The notes: generated by a model not told the origin, from the letters alone. 8,122 nt of DNA from PALSA-555 sp035468285 (GCA_035468285.1 DATISY010000038.1:1-8122), one strand, 5' to 3'; positions 1 to 6,373 are shown, numbered from the stretch's first letter. Translations and numbers: made by a program.

Positions 1-434
1 CCGCGCCCCCGACCCGCACCCGCCGCCGCGCCCCGTCGTCGACGCCGAAACCGGCCTCGACGCGCCGGCGCGCCTCGCAGCGGGTCCGTCGGCGCCGCAC
101 GGTCCTCACCGCGACGCTCGTCGGCCGCGCCGTCGCCGGTCTGCTCTTCGTCGTCGTCTACCCGACCCGCACCTACCTCCAGCAACGCAACCAGATCACC
201 GCCGCGCAGCACCACGTCGCGCAGCTGCACCACGACACCGCTCGCCTCGAAGCCCAGTCCCGCCAGCTCCAGACCGACGCCGCGGTCGAGCGCATCGCCC
301 GCGAGCAGTACGGGCTGGTCAAGCCGGGCGAGACCCCCTACGTGATCGTCCCCACCGCGCCGCCCGCGACGACACCCACCACGGCCGCGGCGACGCCACC
401 CACCACCACGAAGGCCGCCGGGACCCATCCCTAG
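1..434 (+). CDS. FtsB/DivIC-like septum formation initiator protein (5' partial)
   Basis: This frame is open from base 3 to the TAG at 432-434 (143 visible codons) with no start codon in its first part, so the true start lies left of the window. The architecture is that of the FtsB/DivIC family, bitopic proteins of the divisome that partner FtsL and FtsQ. It has an Arg/Pro-rich cytoplasmic N-terminus (visible residues 1-33), one hydrophobic span at about 33-54 followed by YPTRTYL, a Gln/His/Leu-rich coiled coil at about 58-96, and the conserved end motif AREQYGLVKPGE (99-110). An Arg (R42) inside the membrane span is slightly unusual. The last ~27 residues are a Pro/Thr/Ala-rich tail, probably a disordered extracytoplasmic extension. 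The DUF501 and ppx genes follow as in other Actinobacteria, where enolase normally lies upstream. The family assignment is firm; FtsB versus DivIC naming is not. Confidence 0.88.
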   Translation, partial: APPTRTRRRAPSSTPKPASTRRRASQRVRRRRTVLTATLVGRAVAGLLFVVVYPTRTYLQQRNQITAAQHHVAQLHHDTARLEAQSRQLQTDAAVERIAREQYGLVKPGETPYVIVPTAPPATTPTTAAATPPTTTKAAGTHP

Positions 435-444
435 ACTCGGGCCG

Positions 445-882
445 GTGACCACCGCTGACCTCGACGCGGTGCGGAGCCGCCTCGGACGCGAACCCACCGC
501 GCCCTTCGACGTCGTCGTCCGCGACGCCGACGGGGCCCCCGCGGTGCTCCGCAACGCACCCTTCACCCGTGACGGCGAGCCCATGCCCACCCGCTACTGG
601 CTCCTCGCACCCCACCTCGTCCGCCGCGTCGCGACCCTCGAGGCCGGCGGAGGCGTCCGGCAAGCCGAGGCCGCCGTCGACCACGACGCGCTCGTCGTGG
701 CCCACTCGGCGTACGCCGCCGAACGCGACGCCGCCATCCCCACCGACCACGCCGGCCCCCGACCCTCGGGCGGCGTCGGCGGGACCCGCACCGGCGTGAA
801 GTGCCTTCACGCCCACTACGCCTGGTACCTCGCCGGCGGGGACGACCCCGTCGGCCGTTGGGTCGCGGAGCGGCTGGCGTGA
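445..882 (+). CDS. DUF501 family protein
   Basis: This is a 145-residue protein starting at GTG 445, ten bases after the preceding stop, without a strong Shine-Dalgarno sequence. It matches the DUF501 family of Actinobacteria. The hallmarks are an early LGR (13-15), a DGEPMPTRYWLLAP segment (43-56), LEAGGG (65-70), an AHSAYAAERD helix (86-95), and the signature GVKCLHAHYAWYLAGG (117-132) followed by DDPVG. The Cys/His pair at C120 and H122 is the most conserved part and could bind metal or act in catalysis, but no function is established. The family is consistently encoded between the FtsB-like gene and ppx, suggesting a link to division or polyphosphate metabolism. The 3' end overlaps the ppx start (GTGA), consistent with translational coupling. 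The family call is confident; the function is unknown. Confidence 0.9.
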   Translation: MTTADLDAVRSRLGREPTAPFDVVVRDADGAPAVLRNAPFTRDGEPMPTRYWLLAPHLVRRVATLEAGGGVRQAEAAVDHDALVVAHSAYAAERDAAIPTDHAGPRPSGGVGGTRTGVKCLHAHYAWYLAGGDDPVGRWVAERLA

Positions 883-1790
883 CACCCGTCGCCGCCGTCG
901 ACATCGGCACCAACTCGGTCCGGCTCCTCGTCGCCGACGTCACCGACACCGACCTTCGGCCTCTCGACCGCCGCATGCAGATCACCCGGCTCGGCCAAGG
1001 CGTCGACGCCACCCGCGAGCTCGCCCCCGACGCCATCGACCGGACCGTCGCCGTCCTCCGCGAGTACCACGACGCCATCGAGACCGCCGGCGTGACCCGG
1101 ATCCGCGCCACCGCCACCAGCGCGGCCCGTGACGCCACCAACCGGACCGAGTTCTTCACTGCAGCCCGGGACGCGCTCGGTGTCGAGCCCGAGCTCCTCA
1201 CCGGCGACGAGGAAGCCGGCCTGTCGTTCGCCGGCGCGACCGCCGCGCTCACCGACGAGCCTGCCCCCTACCTCGTCATCGACATCGGCGGCGGCTCCAC
1301 CGAGTTCACCGTCGGCACCACCGAGCCCGACGCCGCCATCTCGATCGACGTCGGCTGCGTGCGAATCACCGAGCAGTTCCTCCACACCGACCCGCCCGCC
1401 CCCGAGGAGCTCTCCGCCGCCGTCCTCACCGTCCGCGACCACCTCGGTGACGTCACCCGCGCCCTGCCCCAGCTCGCCGCCGCCAAGACCGCGGTCGGGC
1501 TCGCCGGGACCATCACCACCGTCGCGGCCGTCGAGCAGGGTGTCCCCTACTCGCGTGAGCGCGTCCACCACTTCCGGCTCACCCGCGGCGCCGCCGAGGA
1601 CGTCTTCCGCACCCTCGCCCTCGAACCGACCACACAACGCAGCCACAACCCCGGCCTCGAACCAGGCCGGGTCGACACCATCGTCGGCGGCGCCATCATC
1701 CTCGTCGCCACGATGCGAGCCCTCGACCTCGACGAGCTCCTCGTCTCCGAGGACGACATCCTCGACGGGCTCGCCCGCAGCTTGCGGTAG
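879..1790 (+). CDS. ppx: Ppx/GppA family phosphatase (exopolyphosphatase / pppGpp phosphohydrolase)
   Basis: This is a 303-residue protein of the ASKHA (actin/Hsp70-like) fold. Such enzymes release terminal phosphate from polyphosphate and/or convert pppGpp to ppGpp in the cytoplasm. Visible motifs are the first phosphate loop VDIGTNSVRLLVAD (7-20), the ATATSAARDA stretch (77-86), GDEEAGLSF (109-117) carrying the expected catalytic Glu, the second phosphate loop IDIGGGSTEF (134-143), and the C-terminal RVDTIVGGA. The frame stays open further upstream, but GTG 879 is chosen because it lies four residues before the conserved VDIGTNS core and overlaps the DUF501 stop by 4 nt. It is the short form lacking the C-terminal HD-like domain of E. 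coli Ppx, as in mycobacterial Ppx1/Ppx2. Its position after DUF501 matches mycobacterial ppx2. Family is certain; substrate preference cannot be read from sequence. Confidence 0.93.
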   Translation: MTPVAAVDIGTNSVRLLVADVTDTDLRPLDRRMQITRLGQGVDATRELAPDAIDRTVAVLREYHDAIETAGVTRIRATATSAARDATNRTEFFTAARDALGVEPELLTGDEEAGLSFAGATAALTDEPAPYLVIDIGGGSTEFTVGTTEPDAAISIDVGCVRITEQFLHTDPPAPEELSAAVLTVRDHLGDVTRALPQLAAAKTAVGLAGTITTVAAVEQGVPYSRERVHHFRLTRGAAEDVFRTLALEPTTQRSHNPGLEPGRVDTIVGGAIILVATMRALDLDELLVSEDDILDGLARSLR

Positions 1791-1839
1791 CCGGACCAAT
1801 ATCCACCACTTCGCGCGCCGTTCGGCGGACAATGCGCGG

Positions 1840-2211
1840 ATGGCCGATCCCACCTGCGACTTCATCGGTGTGCTCCACACCATGACCGGAGACGACCTCC
1901 AGCGCGTCGCGATGTCGCTTGACTCCGATGCCATCTGCGACGAGGTCGACTGGTGGCGGGCCACCATCGCGATCGACAAGGTCCTCCGCCATCAGCACTG
2001 CACCCGCCGAGCCGCGCGCTCCGCGACGGACGCCGCGCACGCGGTCCAAGACGCAGCCAGCCGGGCCGGCATCGACCTCCCCGACGCGCAGATCACCCGG
2101 GTCGCGCGCGCCGCGGCGGAAGTCGCCCGCGGCCTCGCCGCGGGGCCGCCCGCCCGTCCGGTCGTCGCCATGCTCCTCGAGTACTGGGGTGAGATCACCA
2201 GCCCGGTCTGA
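1840..2211 (+). CDS. Small conserved-looking protein of unknown function
   Basis: This 123-residue ORF runs from ATG 1840 to TGA 2209-2211, in the only coding-like frame between ppx and the aminotransferase. I do not recognise a named domain. It looks mostly helical and soluble: an acidic N-terminal half with VDWWRATIAIDKVLRH (residues ~36-51), a His/Arg-rich turn, then two Ala/Arg-rich helices (about 53-73 and 80-100) and a hydrophobic C-terminal segment AMLLEYWGE. There is no signal peptide or membrane span. A weak GGCGGA lies about 10 nt before the start; the upstream GACAAT (1828-1833) is a poor -10 candidate. The 49-bp gap after ppx holds no clear terminator, so it may be co-transcribed. 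The N-terminal ATG is the best start because the upstream in-frame sequence offers no other ATG or GTG after the ppx stop. Confidence 0.7.
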   Translation: MADPTCDFIGVLHTMTGDDLQRVAMSLDSDAICDEVDWWRATIAIDKVLRHQHCTRRAARSATDAAHAVQDAASRAGIDLPDAQITRVARAAAEVARGLAAGPPARPVVAMLLEYWGEITSPV

Positions 2212-2218
2212 CCATTCC

Positions 2219-2259
2219 GGATCCGGCGGGGGGGGGCCACCCGCACCCGTAGGATCCGG
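2219..2259. repeat. Two GGATCCGG copies bracketing a nine-G tract
   Basis: GGATCCGG occurs at 2219-2226, where it forms part of the perfect palindrome CCGGATCCGG (2217-2226), and again at 2252-2259. The two copies start 33 bp apart, close to three helical turns. Between them lies a run of nine G residues (2228-2236). The second copy overlaps the proposed -10 hexamer of the downstream aminotransferase gene. This could be an operator or simply chance in a GC-rich spacer; the sequence alone does not decide. Confidence 0.35.
2250..2255 (+). promoter_or_regulatory. Candidate -10 hexamer (or overlapping Shine-Dalgarno) for the aminotransferase gene
   Basis: TAGGAT is a good fit to the actinobacterial sigma-70 -10 pattern TAnnnT and ends 8 nt before ATG 2264, which would place transcription start at or next to the initiation codon (a leaderless message). 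The same bases contain AGGA at a spacing of 9 nt, so they could instead be a ribosome binding site if the gene is transcribed from further upstream. No convincing -35 is visible; with a 17-bp spacer it would fall in the G tract. Confidence 0.4.
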
Positions 2260-2263
2260 TCTT

Positions 2264-3358
2264 ATGACGCTCACCGACCGGCTCCTCCTCGGTCCCGGGC
2301 CCTCGAACCCCTACCCCGAGGCGACCAGCGCGTTCACCCGACCGATGCTCGGCCACCTCGACCCCGAGTTCCTCGCCCTCCTCGACGAGACGATGGAACG
2401 CCTGCGGGTCGTGTTCGGCACCGAGAACCGGCTCACCTTCCCGGTCAGCGGCACCGGCTCGGCAGGGATGGAGGCGTGCTTCGTCAACCTCTTGGAGCCG
2501 AGCGACACCGCCATCATCGGCGTCAACGGCGTCTTCGGGGAGCGCATGTGCGAGGTCGCGCGCCGCTGCGGCGCCGAGGTCATCCGGGTCGACGAGCCGT
2601 GGGGTCGCGCCCTGGATCCCGAGCTGCTCCTCGCCGCGCAGCGCGCGCACCCCGAGGCCCGACTCGTCGCGGTGGTGCACGCCGAGACCTCGACCGGCGT
2701 GGAGAACGAGATCGCGCCCCTCGGCGCGCTCCAGGGCACCGACACGCTCCTCGTCGTCGACGCGGTCACAAGCCTCGCCGGGATCCCGCTCGAGGTCGAC
2801 CGGTGGGGTATCGACGCCTGCTACTCGGGCACCCAGAAATGCCTTGGCGTCGCGCCCGGTCTCGCGCCGCTGACATTCTCTGAGCGGGCCCGGGCCCGTG
2901 TCCGGTCGCGGGCGACGCCACCCCAGTCGTGGTACCTCGACCTCGGCCTCATCGAACGGTACGTCGAGGGAGCCCAACGGGCGTATCACCACACCGCGCC
3001 CATCGCGATGATCATGTCGTTGCACGCCGCGCTCGGCGCCATCCTCGACGAGGGCCTCGAGACGGTCTGGGCCCGGCATCGCCGCGTCGGCGCCCGCCTC
3101 CAGCACGAGCTCCCCCGCCTCGGGTTCCGGCTCCTCGCCGAGGAGTTCCATCGCCTCCCACAGCTCACCTCGGCGGGGCTCCCCGACGAGGTCGACGACG
3201 CCACCCTCCGCAAGGAGCTGCTCGCGACGTCGGGCATCGAGGTTGGCGGGGGCCTCGGGGAGTTCGCCGGGAAGGCCTGGCGCATCGGCCTCATGGGCCA
3301 CTCGGCACGCGACCGCAACGTCACCACGTTCCTCGGGGCGCTGCGCGAACTCCTCTAG
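2264..3358 (+). CDS. Class V aminotransferase, alanine/serine-glyoxylate aminotransferase (AGXT) type
   Basis: This is a 364-residue PLP enzyme of fold type I. The family moves an amino group from alanine or serine to glyoxylate, giving glycine and pyruvate or hydroxypyruvate. Visible landmarks are the N-terminal LLLGPGPSNPYPEA (7-20), the PLP-phosphate loop SGTGSAGMEA (62-71), HAETSTGVENE after the first third, VVDAVTSLAG with Asp166 to pair with the pyridine nitrogen, SGTQKCLG with the Schiff-base Lys192, and the C-terminal FAGKAWRIGLMGHSA whose Arg340 should bind the substrate carboxylate. Length and motif order match a full-length family member. ATG 2264 is chosen because the conserved GPGPSNP follows directly and TAGGAT/AGGA precedes it. 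The stop shares a CTAG with the stop of orn on the other strand. Whether the donor is alanine, serine or another amino acid cannot be decided here. Confidence 0.92.
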   Translation: MTLTDRLLLGPGPSNPYPEATSAFTRPMLGHLDPEFLALLDETMERLRVVFGTENRLTFPVSGTGSAGMEACFVNLLEPSDTAIIGVNGVFGERMCEVARRCGAEVIRVDEPWGRALDPELLLAAQRAHPEARLVAVVHAETSTGVENEIAPLGALQGTDTLLVVDAVTSLAGIPLEVDRWGIDACYSGTQKCLGVAPGLAPLTFSERARARVRSRATPPQSWYLDLGLIERYVEGAQRAYHHTAPIAMIMSLHAALGAILDEGLETVWARHRRVGARLQHELPRLGFRLLAEEFHRLPQLTSAGLPDEVDDATLRKELLATSGIEVGGGLGEFAGKAWRIGLMGHSARDRNVTTFLGALRELL

Positions 3359-3924
3359 GTCGTGGGCGCCTCGACGGGGCGCAGCATCGTGTCCCGGTAG
3401 TAGTGGAGCTCCACGATCGACTCGTGCACGTCGTCGAGGGCCCGGTGCGCCTCCTTCTTACCGGGCCGCTTCTTGTACACCTCGGGGTACCAGCGGCGAC
3501 ACAGCTCCTTCAACGACGATACGTCGATGCTCCGGTAGTGCAGGTACCCGTCGAGCGCGGGGAGCTGACGGTCGAGGAAGCGGCGGTCCACGCCGATGGA
3601 GTTGCCACACAACGGCGCCGATCCCTCGGGGACATGCTGGGCCACGTAGGCGACCGCCTGCTGCCCGGCCTCCTCCAGCGTCACGATCGACACCTCGATC
3701 TCCTGGAGGAGACCAGACTTGGTGTGCATCGTGCGCACATAGTCGTCCATCTCGGCCAGCGCCTCAGGTGGCTGATGCACCACGACATCAAGGCCCTGGT
3801 CGAGCGGCTGGAGCTGCTGGTCGGTGACGAGGACCGCGACCTCCACGATCACATGACGGGACACGTCGAGGCCCGTCATCTCCAAGTCGAGCCACACGAG
3901 ACGACCATCAGCCGGGGCAGGCAC
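3355..3924 (-). CDS. orn: Oligoribonuclease
   Basis: This is a 189-residue 3'-5' exoribonuclease of the DEDDh class that degrades 2-5 nt RNAs (nanoRNAs, and pGpG from cyclic-di-GMP) in the cytoplasm. All acidic residues are present: D13 and E15 in WLDLEMTGLD, D113 in CGNSIGVDRRFLDRQLP, then H160 and D165 in EAHRALDDVHESI. Tyr130 in the YRSIDVSSLKEL block corresponds to the conserved Orn tyrosine. GTG 3924 is preferred because it gives a normal family length and there is no ATG or GTG between it and the divergent neighbour. The frame remains open upstream only by running antisense through the acetyltransferase gene. No clear promoter is visible in the 48-bp divergent spacer. It converges on the aminotransferase with a 4-bp overlap of the 3' ends. 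Confidence 0.95.
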   Translation of the reverse strand: MPAPADGRLVWLDLEMTGLDVSRHVIVEVAVLVTDQQLQPLDQGLDVVVHQPPEALAEMDDYVRTMHTKSGLLQEIEVSIVTLEEAGQQAVAYVAQHVPEGSAPLCGNSIGVDRRFLDRQLPALDGYLHYRSIDVSSLKELCRRWYPEVYKKRPGKKEAHRALDDVHESIVELHYYRDTMLRPVEAPTT

Positions 3925-3960
3925 GGCCGCCAGCCTGGCACGCCGGCGCGCGCCCGTCAG

Positions 3961-3966
3961 TAATCT
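3961..3966 (+). promoter_or_regulatory. Candidate leaderless-type -10 hexamer for the acetyltransferase gene
   Basis: TAATCT fits the TAnnnT -10 pattern and is followed by only six bases (TCCGCG) before ATG 3973, so transcription would begin at or beside the start codon. No Shine-Dalgarno sequence is present, which agrees with a leaderless mRNA, a common class in Actinobacteria. A CTGGCA at 3935-3940 is a weak -35 match with a long 20-bp spacer. It sits in the 48-bp spacer between two divergent genes, where AT-rich hexamers are otherwise rare. Confidence 0.45.
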
Positions 3967-3972
3967 TCCGCG

Positions 3973-4581
3973 ATGCGCCGGAGCAGTCCGCTGACAGGAG
4001 CGCGGGTCACGCTGCGGCCCCTGAAGTCCGGCGACTGGGAGGCGTGGCGGGAGGTCCGGATCCGCAGCCGTGCGTGGCTCGAACCGTGGGAGCCGCTCGG
4101 GGAACCCGGCGCCCCGGACCCGATCACCGACCCGGAGGCGTTCAAGGCGCGCTGCGGCGCCTGGGAGCGCCAACGCCACTTCGACTCCGCGTACGGGTTC
4201 GGGATCTTCGTCCGCAAAGGCCAGTTCATCGGCGAGGTGAGCCTCGGCAGCGTGCAGCGGGGCCCGTTCCAGTCGGCCAACGTCGGGTACTGGATCGACG
4301 CCGACCACGCCGGCCAGGGCTACATGCCCGAGGCGGTCGCGGTGACCCTCCGCTTCGCGTTCGACGAGCTCGGCCTCCACCGCGTCGAGGCCGCGATCGT
4401 GCCCCGCAACGCGAAGAGCCGCCGCGTTGCCGACAAGCTCGGCCTGCGCGACGAGGGGACGTCACAGCGGTTCCTGCAGATCCGCGGCCTTTGGGAGGAC
4501 CACGTCCGCTACGCGATCACCTCCGAGGAGTGGGCCCACCGGCGCGACGAGCTCGAAGCCGCCTTCCTCGTCCGGCGCTGA
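3973..4581 (+). CDS. GNAT family N-acetyltransferase, RimJ/RimL-like
   Basis: This is a 202-residue acetyl-CoA-dependent acetyltransferase related to RimJ/RimL, which modify protein N-termini (ribosomal proteins S5 and L12 in E. coli). It opens with the typical LTGARVTLRPLKSGDWEAW (7-25), has the family's early RAWLEPWEP segment (33-41), strand GQFIGEVSLG (83-92), and GYWIDADHAGQGYMPEAV (105-122) containing the acetyl-CoA pyrophosphate loop. The RimJ-type LGLHRVEAAIVPRNAKSRRVADKLG and a late GLWEDHVRYAIT complete the fold. ATG 3973 immediately precedes the conserved N-terminal strand. It is divergent from orn and ends 6 bp from the convergent crotonase-fold gene. The family is clear. The substrate is not, since RimJ-like proteins also include antibiotic and small-molecule acetyltransferases. 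Confidence 0.92.
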   Translation: MRRSSPLTGARVTLRPLKSGDWEAWREVRIRSRAWLEPWEPLGEPGAPDPITDPEAFKARCGAWERQRHFDSAYGFGIFVRKGQFIGEVSLGSVQRGPFQSANVGYWIDADHAGQGYMPEAVAVTLRFAFDELGLHRVEAAIVPRNAKSRRVADKLGLRDEGTSQRFLQIRGLWEDHVRYAITSEEWAHRRDELEAAFLVRR

Positions 4582-4587
4582 GACGGG

Positions 4588-5340
4588 TCAGGACCGCCGC
4601 GCTTCGAGGCGTTGCGTGACCCAGCCTCGCCGGAACGACTCCTGCTGGCGGTCCAGCTCGGACGCCACCGCGGTCGCGAAGTCGGGCTGCCACGGTGACT
4701 CGACGAGCGAGGCCTTGACCGACCGAAGCAGGTCCCGCGGCGCGCTCGCGGCCCGCCGCGCCAGTGTCACCGCGTCGTCGAGGAGCTGCGCGTCGGGGAT
4801 GCAGCGCCACGCGAGGCCGATCTCCACGGCGCGTCGCCCGTCGACCCGCTCCCCGAACAGCACCAGCGCCGCGGCCGCTTGCGGGCCGACGGCCCGGTCC
4901 AGCATCCAGGTGTGCCCGCCGCCAGGATGGAGCCCGATGGTCGTGAACCGGGAATCGAAGCGGGCCGACTCGCCGGCGAGGCGAACGTCACAGCACAGGG
5001 CCAGGTTGAACCCCGCGCCGACTGCGGGGCCGTTCACCGCGGCGACCGTCGGGAGCGTGCAGTCGCGCACCGCGAGGAACCCGTCGTAGAGGGACCGGAC
5101 CGACCCCGAGTCGCTCGTGGGCGTGTTGCCGAGCGACCGGAGGTTCGAGGTGTCCGCCCCCGAGCAGAACGCCGGCGCCGCGCCGGTCACGACGAGCGCA
5201 CCCGTCGTGTCGTCGGCCTCGGCGCCTTCCACCGCGGCGATGATCTCGTCGACCATGGCGGCGCTCAACGCGTTGCGGCACTCGGGGTCGTCGAGGGTGA
5301 GAACCCGGACTGCGTCGAGCTGCTCGACGTGGACAGTCAT
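4588..5340 (-). CDS. Enoyl-CoA hydratase/isomerase (crotonase) family protein lacking hydratase glutamates
   Basis: This 250-residue crotonase-fold protein is expected to bind an acyl-CoA thioester. Conserved elements are RVLTLDDPECRNALSAAM (12-29), the CoA/oxyanion segment AFCSGADTSNL (57-67), NGPAVGAGFNLALCCDVRLA (103-122), and RFDSRFTTIGLHPGGGHTWML (127-147). By alignment in my head, the two catalytic glutamates of rat mitochondrial hydratase (E144 and E164) correspond to Asn112 and Phe132. A standard syn-hydration of enoyl-CoA is therefore unlikely; isomerase, hydrolase, decarboxylase or acyl-CoA binding roles are possible. ATG 5340 is chosen although the frame extends to 5394: it starts one base after the upstream SDR stop and gives a normal family N-terminus. 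It is the last gene of a three-gene minus-strand operon with the SDR and acyltransferase. Confidence 0.9.
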   Translation of the reverse strand: MTVHVEQLDAVRVLTLDDPECRNALSAAMVDEIIAAVEGAEADDTTGALVVTGAAPAFCSGADTSNLRSLGNTPTSDSGSVRSLYDGFLAVRDCTLPTVAAVNGPAVGAGFNLALCCDVRLAGESARFDSRFTTIGLHPGGGHTWMLDRAVGPQAAAALVLFGERVDGRRAVEIGLAWRCIPDAQLLDDAVTLARRAASAPRDLLRSVKASLVESPWQPDFATAVASELDRQQESFRRGWVTQRLEARRS

Positions 5341-5341
5341 A

Positions 5342-6373
5342 TCACTCGCCGTCGCGGACCACTGCCGGGGAGTGACGGAAGAAGTTCTCGACATCCCGCT
5401 CGTAGTGGTACTCGCGCCGCCCGACCGTGGTCTGCAGCCGCAGACCTTGCGCGAACGCGTCCACCGTGCCGGCCGTGGTGTACCCGTACTGATAGCCGGC
5501 CTGCGCGAACCCGGTCGTGTCCACGCCCCGCCCGTACCGCAGCAGCGCGATGACCTCAGGAGGGATATCGACGAGGCGAAGCAACCGGAGCGGCTCGGCG
5601 GCGAGCCCGGTCAGGAACGGGGGCATCGGCAGCCTCCGCTTCCCCACGATGGCGCAGACCTCGCTCCACGGGATCGTGCCCGCCCCGGCGACGTTGAAGG
5701 CCCCGGGCACGTCGCGCCGCGTCGCGAACACCAGCGCCCCGATCACGTCCTCCTCGTGGACGAACTGGAGCCGCGGGTCGAAGCCGAGCACCTCGGGCAC
5801 CACGGGCAGTCGCAGCATCCGGGCCAGCGGCGACGACACGTGATCACCGAGCACGTTGGCGAAGTCCAGCTTCGTGACCGTCACGTGAGGGTTGTCCTCC
5901 GCGAAGTCAACGACCACCGATCCGGCCTCGAGCAGTGAGCGCTCCACCCGGGTCTTCGGCCCGTGCGTGCGCCGCATCGTCTCCCGGAAGAAGTAGGGAT
6001 CGTCATAGCTCGACCCGTACTCGAGGGTGGCGCTCTTGAGTACCACCTTCCGGATCGTGCTGCCCGCCGCGCCCGCAGCCGCGAGGAGGTTCATGGTCCC
6101 GATGACGTTGTGCTCGTGGAGCGCCCGGCCGCTGTGCTTCGTCGAATCGACGACCAAGTGCGTGTGCAGGATCGTGTCGACCTTCGTGGCCCGCACGATC
6201 CGCTCCAGGATGGAGAACGACGAATCGGTTCGCACATACTCGGTCCGCTCCAACGGCACGACCGGCTCCGTGGTGTCGACCCCGACAACGAGATCGACGC
6301 CCGGCTCGTTCTCGAGCCGCTGGGCGACCTTGCTGCCCCAGAACGTCCCGAGGCCGGTGACAAGGATTCGCAT
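5342..6373 (-). CDS. NAD-dependent epimerase/dehydratase (extended SDR) family protein with atypical motifs
   Basis: This is a 343-residue Rossmann-fold protein of the extended SDR superfamily. The N-terminal strand-turn-helix MRILVTGLGTFWGSKVAQRL holds a modified dinucleotide loop: T6-G7-L8-G9-T10-F11-W12-G13 instead of TGxxGxxG. Later family features are VDTILHTHLVVD (65-76), NVIGTMNLLAAA (89-100), VVLKSATLEYG (110-120), the substrate-side DFANVLGD, and LQFVHEEDVIGALVFA. The usual YxxxK dyad is not recognisable: the corresponding stretch reads THGPKTRVERSLLE (136-149). It may therefore be a non-redox binding protein or use different chemistry. Its start shares one base with the stop of the upstream acyltransferase gene (TGATG), giving tight coupling. 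The neighbour pair resembles mycobacterial Rv0502-Rv0501 (galE2). Superfamily is confident; a UDP-galactose epimerase role is not supported. Confidence 0.88.
   Translation of the reverse strand: MRILVTGLGTFWGSKVAQRLENEPGVDLVVGVDTTEPVVPLERTEYVRTDSSFSILERIVRATKVDTILHTHLVVDSTKHSGRALHEHNVIGTMNLLAAAGAAGSTIRKVVLKSATLEYGSSYDDPYFFRETMRRTHGPKTRVERSLLEAGSVVVDFAEDNPHVTVTKLDFANVLGDHVSSPLARMLRLPVVPEVLGFDPRLQFVHEEDVIGALVFATRRDVPGAFNVAGAGTIPWSEVCAIVGKRRLPMPPFLTGLAAEPLRLLRLVDIPPEVIALLRYGRGVDTTGFAQAGYQYGYTTAGTVDAFAQGLRLQTTVGRREYHYERDVENFFRHSPAVVRDGE

Noticed and set aside
801..878. Upstream start for ppx at 801
   Set aside because: It would add 26 Arg/Pro-rich residues encoded inside DUF501; GTG 879 lies directly before the conserved first phosphate loop and overlaps the DUF501 stop.
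1812..1838. Small GC hairpin (CGCCG-TT-CGGCG) after ppx as a terminator
   Set aside because: The stem is only 5 bp with a two-base loop and no T tract follows; such inverted repeats are expected by chance at this GC content.
816..1979. Long minus-strand ORF opposite ppx (387 codons)
   Set aside because: It is antisense to a gene with clear Ppx motifs and reads as Gly/Asp/Val-rich filler typical of the reverse frame of GC-rich genes.
2195..3301. Minus-strand ORF opposite the aminotransferase (368 codons)
   Set aside because: It is a reverse-frame shadow of a gene with an intact PLP lysine and full-length motifs; its own translation has no recognisable domain.
3925..4380. N-terminal extension of orn to 4380
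   Set aside because: The extension is antisense to the acetyltransferase gene, has no Orn homology, and would make the protein about 150 residues longer than the family norm.
5341..5394. Upstream start for the crotonase-fold gene at 5394
   Set aside because: The added 18 residues lie inside the SDR gene and do not resemble the family's N-terminus; ATG 5340 is directly after the SDR stop.
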